A stretch of 64,000 bases of DNA from Terfezia claveryi (lineage: Eukaryota; Ascomycota; Pezizomycetes; Pezizales; Pezizaceae): NCBI GenBank assembly GCA_015179025.1, contig WHUX01000053.1, positions 124,001-188,000 on the forward strand, written 5' to 3'. Positions within the stretch are counted from its first letter, which is position 1. Each line of letters opens with the position of its first letter. Both the position numbers and the translations under genes were made by a program. Shown one piece after another: positions 50,201-62,002 of this stretch. The notes beneath the pieces were generated by a model. It had not been told where the DNA came from, searched no databases, and was given only the letters and a program-made list of their open reading frames with translations.

Positions 50201-53200
50201 ATGATTTATAGGCCTGCTACGGTCAGTCCCCATAAGATATACAGGTTGGAAGGTGCCATACCGTATACAGAGCATTGAAACACTGTACATCATCCTGCTG
50301 TGAGGATTGCAGGAATGAGTGTGCTTGGTGCAATGTCTCCCCAATCTTCTTCCTCAAGTCATGTATTAAATTGTATAGTGGATCGGTCTTGTCTTGGAAA
50401 TGATAACCAGCAGGATATTTTCTCGTAGGCTGAACTTCCTCATCCGCAGCTTCTCCTAGCTCCTCTTTTATTGGATGAGCGAATTCGTCATCAATATCAC
50501 GCATCTCAGCATCATCGTCTTGCTTATCGGGCGAAGATTCCGGGATGCAATTTCCTGAGGAGACCTTCTCGGTATCGAATAGCATCGACACGCCAGAGAC
50601 TATCAACCTTAGCAAGGTCAGATTCCGAGTCATCTCGTCTGACCAATCCTTCCCGGTTCCATCCCGTTTTATGGGTGAACTATCACTGGTGAGTGAACCG
50701 ATTGCACTCATAGCCCCCTCCGATCGTGTCTGGAAAAGCTCGACCGCGAATTCTATCTCTTCCCGAGTAGGTACATGCCATCTTATGATAAGCTTCTTTG
50801 GATCATATTCCTTACCCCAGGTGTCAATATCAACTGACTCATCCGGTTGCGTCAGAGAATAATCTGTTGGGTAAATCCCTGTTAGGTTAATCAATAAGTG
50901 ATGTATAAAATTCGAGATATGCACCGTTGGTAGCCCTTTGCAAGTCCTATGCAAATATTCAGCAAGTTTCAACAATTCTTGTCGATGATTCATAACTGCC
51001 TTCCCAGCATGGACAATAGACATGCACAATATGCTCAGATGCCATACGAGTCCTCTATCCCTGGGAAGAATCTCCGGACCCGAATGTCTTGTCGAGGCTG
51101 CCCCATTCTCGTCAATTTCCGTCCGGATGTTGCTGATCAAGACCGGAACAAGCTTTTTCAATGCCTTTTTGGGGTTGACTTTACACAAACTATTGCAAAT
51201 GAATGACATTGCATCCCTGGCTGCATTTTCCACATGGTTTTCCACAAAGTCTACAATCTTCACCAACGCAATGTCGTACAATTCCGGGGATAAAGCTGCC
51301 AGAAGCGGTGTAAAGACACCAGGTAAGGTGTTGACCACTGTTTCCTCAGGCGATTGACCCCTAGCTCTTGAAGTATCTGGCAAGTTCTCCAGAAGGGCGA
51401 AAACCCTCCCAAGGAAAGCAATAACAAAGTCCCCAAACGCTGCTGTGGACGATCTTAGTATCTCTTCCTCTAGCTCAGCAGTCAACTCCTTTGAGTAGTC
51501 AATTGCCACTTCAGCCCCTTCTCTCTCTAGCCTATCCACCTCCTGGGATATCCACTGCAATGCCACATGGCTCCCACTGCCCTCTCTATTGGCCGTTTTG
51601 TCCAAGCCGTAGAAGGGAATATTGTAAGCCAATGCTTGTATGAAATGCAAGCTGTTGACCGTTTTGTCCAAGTCGTTTGCATCGATACCCGGAAGAGCCA
51701 ATCCCATCAAAGTTGTCACATGACACCTAAAACCCTTCGTTCGAACCAAGACTCTTGCCAAAACACCCAACGATCTAAGTGAAGAGGTAGTCCTGTGAAC
51801 TTCCACCAGCCCTTGCATTGACGGATAAATACGCTGTAGAGCGCCTGGGAGAATTAACTCCGGCTCGAGGTTCGCTAATCCCTGCAGAGCAGACAGCGAG
51901 AATGTCATTGCATTCTCACTCTTAGAGTATATACCCATAAATGTAACCTCCTTCAAACATAGAACAAACCTCCGCTTGAGCTCCGGGGTCAACCTTCTGT
52001 CCTCAGGCACCTCCATTTCCCCATTTTGTTCTTTGTTCCACCTCATCAAGAAGAAATCTGTAAGGTAGAAAACCAATTGAGAAAGAGTCCTGCTCCAGTT
52101 TCCCGAATTCGAAGGATGGAAGAATGTTTCAACTGCCTCAATTAACCCCTCCAGACCGTGCATGGTTGAATCGTCATGATCCATTGCTTTGCCAGACAAA
52201 GACATGACAACCCACCTTCCTATTGAGTGAATGAATGGATGCTTCCTCTGATCCCTCTCCAACGGGTGTGCAAGCCCTGCGCTGCTATCCACCACATGGC
52301 TGTAGGGTGAGTTAGACATTCCTACAGGAATTTCCAGAAGCCGGAGAATCGCAGTGAATATCAAATCAGACTGGTCCTTGGTGAATATACCATGTGGCCC
52401 AAACCCAATGTGGGAAGCTGGTAGCAGGTCTCGGGAAAGACGAGAAAAATAATCCAGAAAACTGATGTCGAATGTCTTCGACCTATTCACCAGGTGCCAT
52501 AGGTGGAATAGGGCTGATAATGCATTAGCAGTGCCCTGATAATGTGATTCACCAGTTGATGATTTCCTTGATAGGGCTGACGAAAGACTCACTGGGCAAA
52601 TAATATGACGGTGTCAAGTTTGGCCTATTTGGTGGCGGCGGAGTGGTCGGCAAGAGTAAATTGAAGAGTCCCACGACCACGAAAGCACCTTCCACGAATG
52701 ATGTCGAGAACTGTCTACAAGTCAGCATAACTGTCTCTATCCCGCCCATTTGGAACTGATAATCAACTCGCTCCAGCGGAGCTCACCCCTGGGCAAAACA
52801 AGATCAGGTTCTCACATATGGTATGAACTCCTCAAACATTGCTGGCAACTCTTCAGGGTCATAGTATAGTTGCGCAAAGCTGCACATCTTATTCAACGTG
52901 CGCACATTCCTCTTCAACGTCGTAGTATGGATGAATCCCGTCTCCTGTGGAAGTACATAGGCCTTAAGCTCCTTAAACATGATGCGCCAATCCAATATGA
53001 GATCTTTCCCTGGACGTAGGTAGTGCTTTCGCCTTTATGCATGTGAGAAACGAGTACCATTCAGTAAATCATCTTGTCATAAACACAAGGATGGGTAACT
53101 ATCAATATATATTACTGTTGCCAGAGCAGCAACTCTCAATTCATTTTACACAAGTGGGCTGGATAGGATGATGATGGATAAGGGATAAAAACACACATGA

Positions 53201-53655
53201 GGACGGGGGATTGGAGAAATTTACTTCATGAGAACCGAATATAGGCTTGCGAATCTCTCCGACACATTAGGGTCCACACCAGGTGCCAGCGAAAGCTCGT
53301 AGTAGAGCTTCACCAGCTTGATTCTTGTGGCCCGTGGGAGGTCGAATTTCAGTGACAGCCATGCTCTCAATTCTCGGGTCCAATGCACGGCACCGGGAGC
53401 AAAATCGCCAGCTTCTATCGAGATGTAGAGGTTCTTCAAGATTTCGTCGAGGTCTGCCAGGCGTCTAGCTTCGTCTTCTACCAGGTATGGGAGGTACTGG
53501 AAGTACGGATAGGTGCGAGGTTTATGGCGTTTATTCCTTTCAGAATCATCCTCAATGCTCCAGTCCACACCCCCAGGAGTTGTGGCACCAGAGGCTTGAT
53601 CATGGGAATCACTACTGAGATGCGTAAGCCGAAAATCTGCAAAGGACTTACTCAT
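47263..53655 (-). CDS. blm10: Blm10/PA200 proteasome activator
   Basis: Seven exons: 53655..53225, 53032..52816, 52710..52593, 52513..50262, 50213..48648, 48593..47397, 47325..47263; 1947 aa. Introns are 48-192 bp and every junction restores conserved wording, for example LMK-RKHYLRPGKDL, IPY-FSTSFVEGAFVV, YLP-TLFHLWHLVNRSKTFD and LIL-QGKDPRRSWPVVEYL. Length and all-helical HEAT-like content fit Blm10/PA200. Family knowledge: the protein caps the 20S proteasome and docks with its C-terminal HbYX tail; it is linked to histone and acetylated-protein turnover and DNA repair. The C-terminus here is LEDLEGVLWKSYFA, so the last three residues are Y-F-A, with Phe at the usual Tyr position. The stop lies only 156 bp from the hop1 stop, convergent. 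Confidence 0.93.
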
Positions 53656-54902
53656 GACTAAAAAAAGGGATGTTCGTGATGAGGAAAGGAGTTGTCGTCG
53701 CTGTTGCTGCTATTATCGACAGACCGCAAGCTAGAGATGTAACTTTAGGGAGGTGGGGGAATTGTGATTCTCTCTGCCGCAGGGTGATAGAGAAGCTTGT
53801 TTTTGCAGTCAACTGTTTACTCTAGTTAGTGGCCGGTGGCTCCGCAGCCACAAAGGGTCTTGACACCGTGCTTTGTCACTTACAGTTGTTTCCTTATATA
53901 AACGCCTGAATTCTTGCCAAAGAAGCAACTCTGCAGCAAATATCTGCAGGGCACATTTAAGACGGAACTCCTTACGTTGGTTGGGTTGGTTTATTTATGT
54001 TCCACGGCAACTACGCTAGCGGGTGTATGCCTTGTCTACAGCAATTGCGCTGCGCCACTGAAACACTGCGATACGTCGATACGGGCGGGACCTGAATCGC
54101 TGGCGATAGAGTCAACCAGGCTAATCAATCATATTACTTGCATGGAACACTGTGGTCTCGTGAGGAATGTTGTTTATTTGGTCAGGCACGAGAGTAATAT
54201 GAGTAATATGTATAGTATACTTAACTAACTATAGGTAATGTTACTTAAGTAGTCTCGGTACCCATACAAAAAGCGCGGTGAGGTTTTGCCGCACAGAATA
54301 CAGTGAAACCATCGATGCGAAACAAGATATGCAGGAATCGATCGAGGAAATGCGTGAGATCTAACTGTTTCATGCCTCCGGAGATTTAAACAACCACATG
54401 CAACTTAATTGGTAAGTATTCCCATCAATATACAAATTCATCTTCTGATTCTTCCCCAGCATCCTACCGGCCGGCCTTCCATGTCCCTCCGAGCAGCCAC
54501 TGGAACGACAACTATATAGCCCCATGTCTCACCTATGTACCCTGACCAAGCTTATTACGGTTCCTTCCAAAATAGGCAGTCGGTCACCTGACCGAGCCCA
54601 AGCAACTCACCAAATAATATACAACGAAAATTTCTGGCATACGCCCTGTCAACTATACAGAAAATGCATATGTAAACAAAAAAAAAAAAAGCGCTTGCAG
54701 AAGGTGAGGAATAGGAGATAGCAAGAGTCGAGATAAATCGAACTACGATAAAAATGAAAATCAACGAACCCTGCCCCCAAAAAAAGAGAAGAAACCAAAG
54801 CCAAAGATTTATGTTCGCCTTAAAAGATGCCAAACAATTCAAAAAGCACAAGAAAAGCCCAAAGGTCTAAGGAATCTGCCTAGGTGAAAGAATGCCGGAA
54901 TA
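53656..54902. other. Intergenic region upstream of blm10
   Basis: About 1.25 kb containing the blm10 promoter and the 3' end of the next minus-strand gene. It has a homopolymer A run at about 54679. No gene was recognised. Confidence 0.5.
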
Positions 54903-56648
54903 TTAACTATCACCAGGTTTCCTGCGTAGGATACTGAATATTCTGCTAAGTTTTTGCCTTAATGTCCTTTTTTGACCACCTTTTCTTTCAGCCCCATCAC
55001 CTGACCTAGGTGGCATACTCTTCCTCCTCCACCTATCCTTGTCTGGTTTTTGTTTGCATGACTTGCTTGGTGACCTGTCTACTGCCTGTACATCTGGAAC
55101 CGAAAGCCGGTTACTTCGCTGGAGTTGGGGCGGGAGTGGTGACGAAAGTGACGTTGTTAGCTGAGCGGGCAGCATAGGGTCAGGGTTACCAGGTACGATG
55201 ACAAATCGGATTGTGGTTTCAGGAGAGGGCGCTCTTGTTGACGCAGGGGAATTATGAGTGGATCCAACTTTTGAGAATGCACTTCGCTTGAAGTTACTGC
55301 CGGTAGAATTCGTTCTCCTCGCTGATGCTGATGTAGACTCCTCCTCCAAAGGCTTAGCAGTCCCTGTTGTTGCCTGGTGTCCTAGTAAGGTGCCACGGCG
55401 TATGACCTTTTGCACAGGCCAGTCAAGACCCCGCTTCTCGCCTTTCGCAGAATTTTCAACCGGCGTGATTGGTGTCTTGGGGGTCATAGACGACCTTAAT
55501 GGGGTCGATGCAAGTAACGATTCATCAAACCAAGACCGTCCATTAAATCCTTCGCGGAGGGTAATCCATGTTCCAGTGACAACAATCAACGTCTTGATAT
55601 GCTCCTCAGTCTGAATTAACACTTTTTCAGCCTCATAGTCGGAATGGGAATGGGTAGACATTGCATCAAATCGTGAGAAGCCACTGGGGGAACCCGGTCG
55701 GCTACAGATGTTCGTGGAAACACTGTACTGGTCATTGATGTCGATACGCTGCCCAGCCATGGTAGCCAGAATGGGATGCCTCCTTGTGCTTGCGTTTATC
55801 ATGCTGAATTGGAACTTCTTCTCTCCCTGCACCGCGGGCCTTGTTTCTTTTCCGGGTGTCATTGTCTGGGATGATCTTCGTCTAGAATTAGTGACCCTGA
55901 GAACCCACCTTGCCACTAAAGTCTCTCCATTCTCTTGCCGACACATAAATTCATAACTCCCGTTGGGTTTCTGACTAGCTTCCCATACAACGCCTCCTGT
56001 AAATTCTATTAACGCTTTGATACTGTCATCCTCCCTATCTTTTCGCGTGATTGGCGAAATCGATGCAACAAAAATCCTATGGCTCAAATCCTCATCCTCA
56101 TTCTCATCGTCATCGTCCTGATCTGTATACTCCTCCGACGAGAGAATTACGAGGTCATGTAAACCCACTGTTCTAAGGCTGATAGGGCGTTTCCTTTTCG
56201 GCTTTGTTGCAAACGCCAGTGCTGGTATAACATCATAAGATGGCAAAGGTCGTGTAAATGTACTTAGCCGTTGAAGCTGTAGAATGAGTGATCTTCCTGG
56301 ACGAACAACAGAATGAATGCGGTTGATATGATTTGAAGGAGGGGGTGCAGCTAGATGATATGCGGTCTTACTCCTCGATTGCCTTGGCTTAGGGGGAGGT
56401 TCTCGTTTAGAGGCGGCTTGGGAAGCTTGGGAACCTGTGTCCAGAGTCGGACTGCTGTGAGAGATGATACTAGTGAGAGATTGCAAAGGGATGGTGCCTG
56501 AAGTTGTTCGAGATGGTGCTCGGCAACCTACAAACTGACCGTTGTAAGTCGAAGTTGTTGTGGGTGTGGCAGATGAGAATTCATGGCGATGAGCAGCAGC
56601 GGCATCAGCAGTGAGGCCTAGTGTCAGAAAAGACATGAAGGAGGTCAT
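54903..56648 (-). CDS. Conserved fungal protein of unknown function
   Basis: Single exon, 581 aa from the first in-frame ATG (56648). From memory, similar proteins occur across filamentous ascomycetes without known function. Landmarks: RSKTAYHLAAPPPSNHINRI, then RSLILQLQRLSTFTRPLPSY with a hydrophobic DVIPALAF, LHDLVILSSEEY followed by the acidic run DQDDDDENEDED, GGVVWEASQKPNGSYEF, ETLVARWVLR, EKKFQFSMINASTRRHPIL and HIKTLIVVTGTWITLREGF. The last 200 residues are Ser/Pro-rich and end in a basic RQKLSRIFSILRRK. No catalytic motif or membrane segment is visible. Middle segments look structured, while the N- and C-terminal thirds look disordered. Function is not inferred. Confidence 0.75.
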   Translation of the reverse strand: MTSFMSFLTLGLTADAAAAHRHEFSSATPTTTSTYNGQFVGCRAPSRTTSGTIPLQSLTSIISHSSPTLDTGSQASQAASKREPPPKPRQSRSKTAYHLAAPPPSNHINRIHSVVRPGRSLILQLQRLSTFTRPLPSYDVIPALAFATKPKRKRPISLRTVGLHDLVILSSEEYTDQDDDDENEDEDLSHRIFVASISPITRKDREDDSIKALIEFTGGVVWEASQKPNGSYEFMCRQENGETLVARWVLRVTNSRRRSSQTMTPGKETRPAVQGEKKFQFSMINASTRRHPILATMAGQRIDINDQYSVSTNICSRPGSPSGFSRFDAMSTHSHSDYEAEKVLIQTEEHIKTLIVVTGTWITLREGFNGRSWFDESLLASTPLRSSMTPKTPITPVENSAKGEKRGLDWPVQKVIRRGTLLGHQATTGTAKPLEEESTSASARRTNSTGSNFKRSAFSKVGSTHNSPASTRAPSPETTIRFVIVPGNPDPMLPAQLTTSLSSPLPPQLQRSNRLSVPDVQAVDRSPSKSCKQKPDKDRWRRKSMPPRSGDGAERKGGQKRTLRQKLSRIFSILRRKPGDS

Positions 56649-58217
56649 TGTTTTTTGTGGCTCTTGGAGATTCCGGATCCTCTGAGGAAATGACACCAGG
56701 GTTTCCTAAGTCCCACCAAGTCCTGATCCTCGACAGTGTAACTACAGTAGAGCCAGAGTTGAGAACCACCAAAGTGATTTCACAGTTGCTCAGCTTCGTA
56801 GTTGCTAAATGTGGAGGAGTAATAGGGCTGTAGACGCGGTTGATATGGGGCGATGAACGAACGAAGGAGAGTTGTTCTTCTCGAGGTGTTTAAAAAGTAA
56901 CCCGTGAGCTCCAGCAAGGGGGGTCTCTAGAGATAAGCGGAAGGTGAGAGATCAAGCATGACACAACGCAAGAAACAGTCCCAAATCTATTCCAGTAACA
57001 GTGCCCTGCTTATATCGTGATCTCAGATGAAATTGTTAAGTCCCAATTCGTTTTCGTTTATGTGTTACTTGATCTCGCGTTGGAAAGTGATGTAGACTCG
57101 GACTCGGGCTCGATCCCTTCCGAGCGTCTGCTCCTTGTATGTATATATACAAGCACACCGCAAGCTGACTCCCAGATAGACCCCTGTGGAATGTATATAG
57201 GTAGAGTACTGGTACACTAGAGTGCTCTGCGTTGGAGGGTACCAAGTAGGTATGCGAGATGTTGCAAGGCATACGGCTCAGCCAAACTTATTCGAACACT
57301 CCAAGCTCGATGCCTGAGCACCCGCACCTGACAGGCGCCAGTGAATGGGCGTCACCGGGCAATTGATGCTGGCACCGGCCCGGTAATTAAGCTTAAAGCT
57401 GCAACTCCGAAGGTTCGACGATCGCAGATTTGGGCAAGGGGGTCGCGGGGCCCCGGTTGCGAGGGTACAGTCGCGAGGCTAAAGTGGCGGTTTTATTGAT
57501 ATTCGATATCCTCCACCAGGAGCAAATTACGGTGCCCATGGTGACTTGGACAGTCAAAAACCAGACCTCAAAGGGCCGAGGGAACTGGGGGGGTCTGTTT
57601 ATGACCAGCAGTTAAAATCCTTACTGGAGGAATAGCGGCTGGGGGGGCTTGGACGTTCAGTTGCACCCAGCATTGCGGGCACCCACCAACAACCACATAA
57701 ACCCCTCTAACCCCTCCCCCCAACCAGACTACCTCAGAACTGGGGCAGAAGCATTTCCCCTTCGAAGTGCGGCCTTCTTTTCCCTGTGGAACGACTCAGC
57801 TCAGCCCCGAAGCTGAGTGTAACCTCAATTGTAGTCTGCCTCGATTGTACGCGTTGATACACCGAAGCTCCATTCAGTCCGCAGAGCTTCCGTTTTACCC
57901 CCCTCCGCCAATGCAACTTGAAACAAACAAGGAAATCTGATGAATTGCCGCAATACAATGTCATAGTCGCGCCGCTCCCGCTGGTCTACGGTATTCTAGG
58001 TGGTACGAAAAGTACTAGTACTATGTAGTCCAAGCCTTTTCTTTCCTGATGCAACGAACAGGATATATGCAATGCGATCGTGGCCTAACGAACGCTCACA
58101 TGAGGGTTGGCAACCGGACTAGGAGAAATCTTCATGTCGTACAATCGTTCTCTCTAACCAGACTAAACCAGACTAGAACTGATCTGGCGAGATGCCGGCG
58201 CCTTATGCCTTACGAGG

Positions 58218-58248
58218 GTCTGGGCTAGTCTGGTTGGCATGTCTGGGC
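58218..58248 (+). mobile_element. Mini-insertion with duplication GTCTGGGC
   Basis: GTCTGGGC at 58218-58225 and 58241-58248 flank TAGTCTGGTTGGCAT (58226-58240). The ninth flanking base differs (G versus T). Confidence 0.75.
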
Positions 58249-58267
58249 ACGAGACTACCGGTACTTA

Positions 58268-58298
58268 TGCCCGAGATAGTCTGGTTGCTTGCCCGAGA
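58268..58298 (+). mobile_element. Smallest mini-insertion, 13 bp, with 9-bp duplication TGCCCGAGA
   Basis: TGCCCGAGA at 58268-58276 and 58290-58298 flank TAGTCTGGTTGCT (58277-58289). This is the shortest insert of the family in the window. Confidence 0.85.
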
Positions 58299-58337
58299 CT
58301 ACTTACTTATGCCAGAGCTTCCATCTACGGTACCATT

Positions 58338-58791
58338 GCAGGTACGAATATTGTACGTTATACGGACTGCATAAATCCCTAGGATCCCGTCCGGTATAAC
58401 AAATCTATAACGTTCTGACAGTGTAAGGAGGTCGCTATAATAATATTAAAGGATGGGTGTTAAGCGGGCTTTCTCTCTAAGAGAAAAATATGAGATCTAT
58501 CAACCGCCTTTTCCAAAGCACGTCTGTTTCTGCTCTTGCTTTTCCGCACACTCCAACTCAACTCTCCATTCAAGACTTGGTTGATACTATTAGCAGGCAC
58601 AAGAAGGACTTAAATATTATCAGCAGATCAAGCATCACTTAAGGACTTCTGGGTTCCAACTTCCCGTCCCCCCCCCACCCAAATACGCCGTCCGGTATAG
58701 CCAATAAAATGTTGCGCTGTAGTTCCAAAATCGCCAAAGCCCGTCCGTAATAGCAGTTAAAGGCGTTCCGGTTTAGTAAGTTATAACTATA
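58338..58791. mobile_element. Pogo-like deletion derivative, copy A (mutated ends)
   Basis: Homologous along most of its length to the element at 63214-63907. It carries the right end CCGGTTTAGTAAGTTATAAC, which differs from copy B only by C-to-T/G-to-A changes. Inside, 58556-58642 reads TQLSIQDLVDTISRHKKDLN, like the DNA-binding helix-turn-helix of CENP-B/pogo transposases. The rest of the transposase is missing. It contains the uninterrupted GCATCACTT site (58632-58640) that is occupied by a mini-insertion in copy B. Confidence 0.7.
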
Positions 58792-60269
58792 AGTCTTCAC
58801 TGGTCAGATCAAGAAACGAAATGAGATATATTTCATATATGATGTTTAGGCATCTTATGTCATATGATTAACAAAATAAAACTTATTTAAATATCAAATT
58901 AATTATCCCCATAAACATACATAGTGGAGAGCAGGCTTGGATTAACTAGGGATATCTCAATTTATCGGGCACTGGTAAAAGCCAGTGTAATTGGACATTC
59001 TGCCTTGTATTGAAAATGGCACTCCTCATGTAGATAGCCGCAAGCTAAACAAACAGGGAATACTCGAGTGACCTATTCCATATCATTATAGGCACTTATC
59101 GTCTATTCTTGCTCTGTAAATTTTTTAAAAAAAAAAAAAAAAAAAGGACTGTTGTTGTGTCATTCTAATCTGATGACTCTTTGGTTTTGGTAGTAGTCTT
59201 TGGTTAATTTCAAATAACGATCCATTTATATTGTCCTTCTGGCTCATAGGGCATATCAATTAGATCAACTTGAACCCGTTGAATATGTCTATACCGTTAT
59301 AAATTCAAGTGCGTTATGTACCAAATGCAGTAATTAACTAAATTGCCCGCTAGGGGCATAGTAGGTATGCTGCCCGAGAGCGGCCCAAAACATATATCCG
59401 TATACTATTACATACAAACCATGCCCAGCCTTGTCATTAGCGAGCCAAATCGGTAGTATCTGAGGCCAACACATTTGGTATTGATATCTCACCTCACTTC
59501 TAGTCCCTCTTGAATCCCCATAGAAAACTGTTCATAACTTGTTCCTTTCAAACATGGAGGCATAATGATTTCCAATATTACTATGCATGCGGACCCTTGC
59601 CACCAACTTGGCAGGCATACAATCAAATCTGGTGCATACTTATATAGTTATCTGGATATTTCTTTCCTGATGGTGATTGATCTTTCCAAGCAAGTCTGCA
59701 TGTGCATGAATGCTGGGCATGCCAGGGTCTGACAGTTCGATACATATATAGATGAACCCCTCCAGTAATGCTTCTAGATGCTGTCATATGCAGTACGTCG
59801 CCTTGAAAGGGCGGATTTGTTGGATTTCGGGTACAGGAGGCTGACTTCGGAGCCGGTTTCATTGTCGGCCCGATTCCACTCCGAACTGACCAGATGAACT
59901 GTGAAAGTACTCATGTACAGTACATTGACCAAGCATTGAATGATCGAGCTCTCCATACTCGGAGTAATAATGACTACTTAGTATCGATTGTAGATCTACA
60001 GCAATTGATGGGTCGATAGGATAACCTAGCCCAAGCTGGTTGTAGTCAACCAAAGTGCAGTTGAGCTCAAGGCGCAGTGATATAGTTTGTATGTAATTTT
60101 AGCGTATCCCAGTCTATCCCATCGACCGGTCAATTGCTCTAAGTAAGTACCCTTCGTACATCAGCAAAAATAAATCTGCGTCAGGACGCACCGACTATTT
60201 CTGTTCCGTCCCATGCGTCACAACCTTCAAGACACAAACGCTGAAATAAATCACGCCACGACTATTTAT

Positions 60270-60301
60270 GTTCCGCCCGTGCAACCAGACTAGTTCCGTC
60301 C
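60270..60301 (-). mobile_element. Mini-insertion with near-perfect 9-bp duplication
   Basis: GTTCCGCCC at 60270-60278 and GTTCCGTCC at 60293-60301 flank GTGCAACCAGACTA (60279-60292). A neighbouring related unit at about 60188-60228 (CGACTATTTCTGTTCCGTCC, then ATGCGTCACAACCTTC) lacks the insert. Confidence 0.8.
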
Positions 60302-60362
60302 ATGCGTCACAACCTTCTTTTTACCTCCCGTGTATCCCACGTGCGTCCCATGAGCTTAAAAA

Positions 60363-60400
60363 ACTATACTGCACACGCGCCAACCAGACTAACTACGTTC
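60363..60400 (-). mobile_element. Possible mini-insertion with degraded duplication
   Basis: ACTATACTG at 60363-60371 and ACTACGTTC at 60392-60400 flank a 20-bp insert ending GCCAACCAGACTA. Three of the four mismatches are transitions. Weaker than the other copies. Confidence 0.45.
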
Positions 60401-60808
60401 CTATACCTACGTCCTGTGCAGTGCTCTGTCGCCGACCTCTAGTGTCGAATGTTACTGTCGTATATTTTCTGTCGCATGATTTCTCTCGCATGCTTCCTGA
60501 CACATGGTTCCTATCGCTGTTGCGTGCTTGCTATCGCTAAGTAGATTCCTCCTCTGTGCCTTCCCTAATTGCGGCCTTTCCCTGGGATTTATTACAACCG
60601 CCCTTTCGCCCTTTAATCAGAAGATCACTAACACACTCTATAATATCATATTCACCAGAATTCCCAGCCAAATTGCTGGCAGAACTAGTACTGCAATCAC
60701 CGCCAGAATTGCTCTGTAATAAACCTATTATTAAGCCTACTATGACGGACAGATTGACTGACAGAATCGCCAATATAATGACCCATCAAATCCCACGTTT
60801 ACGTTCAA

Positions 60809-61145
60809 CGTAGTTCGACGGGGTAGCGAGCCTGCCTGGGAAGCGAGCACTAACTAAAATTGTCAACTTGAGTTGTCCGCGACATCGCTGTACGAGCGGC
60901 TTCTAGGTACGTACAGTTTCTCTTACAACTCATAGTTATATTTGTTTTCTTATAAGCCTGTATAGCAGCTTGGATCCTTTTCTCTCGATATCTCAACTGT
61001 TCGCGCGCCTGCTTCAACGTTGTATTGCCTGTGTGTGGTTTCCCCTGGTATGATCTATTATTCTGGCCCCCGATTAGAGCTCATATAGGCTTAGCGCCCA
61101 TTATCCACTCGCTTTCCAGGCAGGCTCGCTACCCCGTCGACTACG
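60809..61145. mobile_element. Inverted-repeat element of about 337 bp
   Basis: The left arm GTTCGACGGGGTAGCGAGCC continues with TGCCTGGGAAGCGAG; the right arm is its reverse complement with one base indel and one change, about 38 bp in all. TA dinucleotides lie at 60811-60812 and 61142-61143. On the minus strand the interior has an open stretch with KQAREQLRYREKRIQAAIQA, a possible remnant of a transposon-encoded protein. Confidence 0.65.
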
Positions 61146-61423
61146 CCACCGGATACGGCTATTTCCTTCTCCGAACTAGATTGTGCCAGCGGAGGAGCTA
61201 GGTATCTGGTTGACACGGAGGAGCTCAAATCTGACGCCGCGGTTTTGGTCTAAGGCTGGTGGTTCTAAGACAGCGGGAGCTGGTTCTCAGACCGTGCAAG
61301 CTGGTTCTAAGACGTTCGATTATTAGGTCGGTGGATCCCCTACACTTCCAAAGTGTGGCCGCCAGGGACTTCGAGAATTTTTCCTGTCATTCCTCCCCGA
61401 GGCACACCTACAACGCAAGCACT

Positions 61424-61521
61424 GATTTCTAGGCCGATTTACATGCCGGTATCTAGGCCAATTTGCATCGCGAATATTTAGGCCGATTCGCATGCTGATT
61501 TCTAGGCCTATTTGCATACGG
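61424..61521. repeat. About 25-bp tandem repeat, four degenerate units
   Basis: Four units built around ATTTCTAGGCCGATTTGCAT with differences at several positions. It is preceded at 61250-61315 by a looser repetition of GCTGGTTCTAAGAC. Confidence 0.7.
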
Positions 61522-61834
61522 GGCTGCATTGGGCAGTGAATTGGGGTGCCTTCGTAGGTTGATTGTGGTGGGGATTTGGTCGCTTGTAATTAGCTAGTTT
61601 TAAATTATATCATGGGAATAAAATAACAAGTTTGTATAAGCATAAAATGCAGATGCCATAGAAAAACAAGCGCTGCTAGGAGACCCTTCGCATTGGAGCT
61701 GAAATTAGGACTCCGTTCATCAAGAGAATGAGATTTTGAGTGCGTCCAGGATGGAGACAAATAAGTTGTGTGCTAAAGAGGAGGTGCACAAAGCTTCAGT
61801 CGAGTGAAGGGAGGGCTTCTGTTAGCAGAGGGGC

Positions 61835-62002
61835 TACCGTATTTTCTGGTTCTTTATGACCCGGAGCTAGCAAGATCTAACGTGAAGAGGTGTGATTTTC
61901 ACTCAACTAGACCTATCGAAGTGCTCGTGCGGACAAGAACGTTGGATTTGTATGAGAGAACTTGCAGTAGCGCCGGGTCATAAAAAACCAGAAAATACGG
62001 TA
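61835..62002. mobile_element. TA-flanked MITE, 168 bp
   Basis: TA at both ends (61835-61836, 62001-62002) surrounds arms CCGTATTTTCTGGTTCTTTA...GACCCGG that pair over 28 bp with one change. The short non-coding interior fits a Tc1/mariner-type MITE. Confidence 0.8.

Larger units (their letters stand above)
57715..58320. repeat. Cluster of TAGTCTGG/CCAGACTA ends
   Basis: About six copies of the mini-insertion end lie in 600 bp, in both orientations: near 57721, 58110 (variant CCGGACTA), 58158-58177 (tandem double AACCAGACTA), 58226 and 58277. The last two have clear duplications and are listed separately. The cluster suggests repeated insertion or excision at one site. Confidence 0.65.

Noticed and set aside
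52514..52592. Treating the minus-strand frame from 52592 as a separate protein start of blm10
   Set aside because: It begins at GTG inside an intron. Splicing 52593 to 52513 gives the continuous conserved YLPTLFHLWHLVNRSKTFD.
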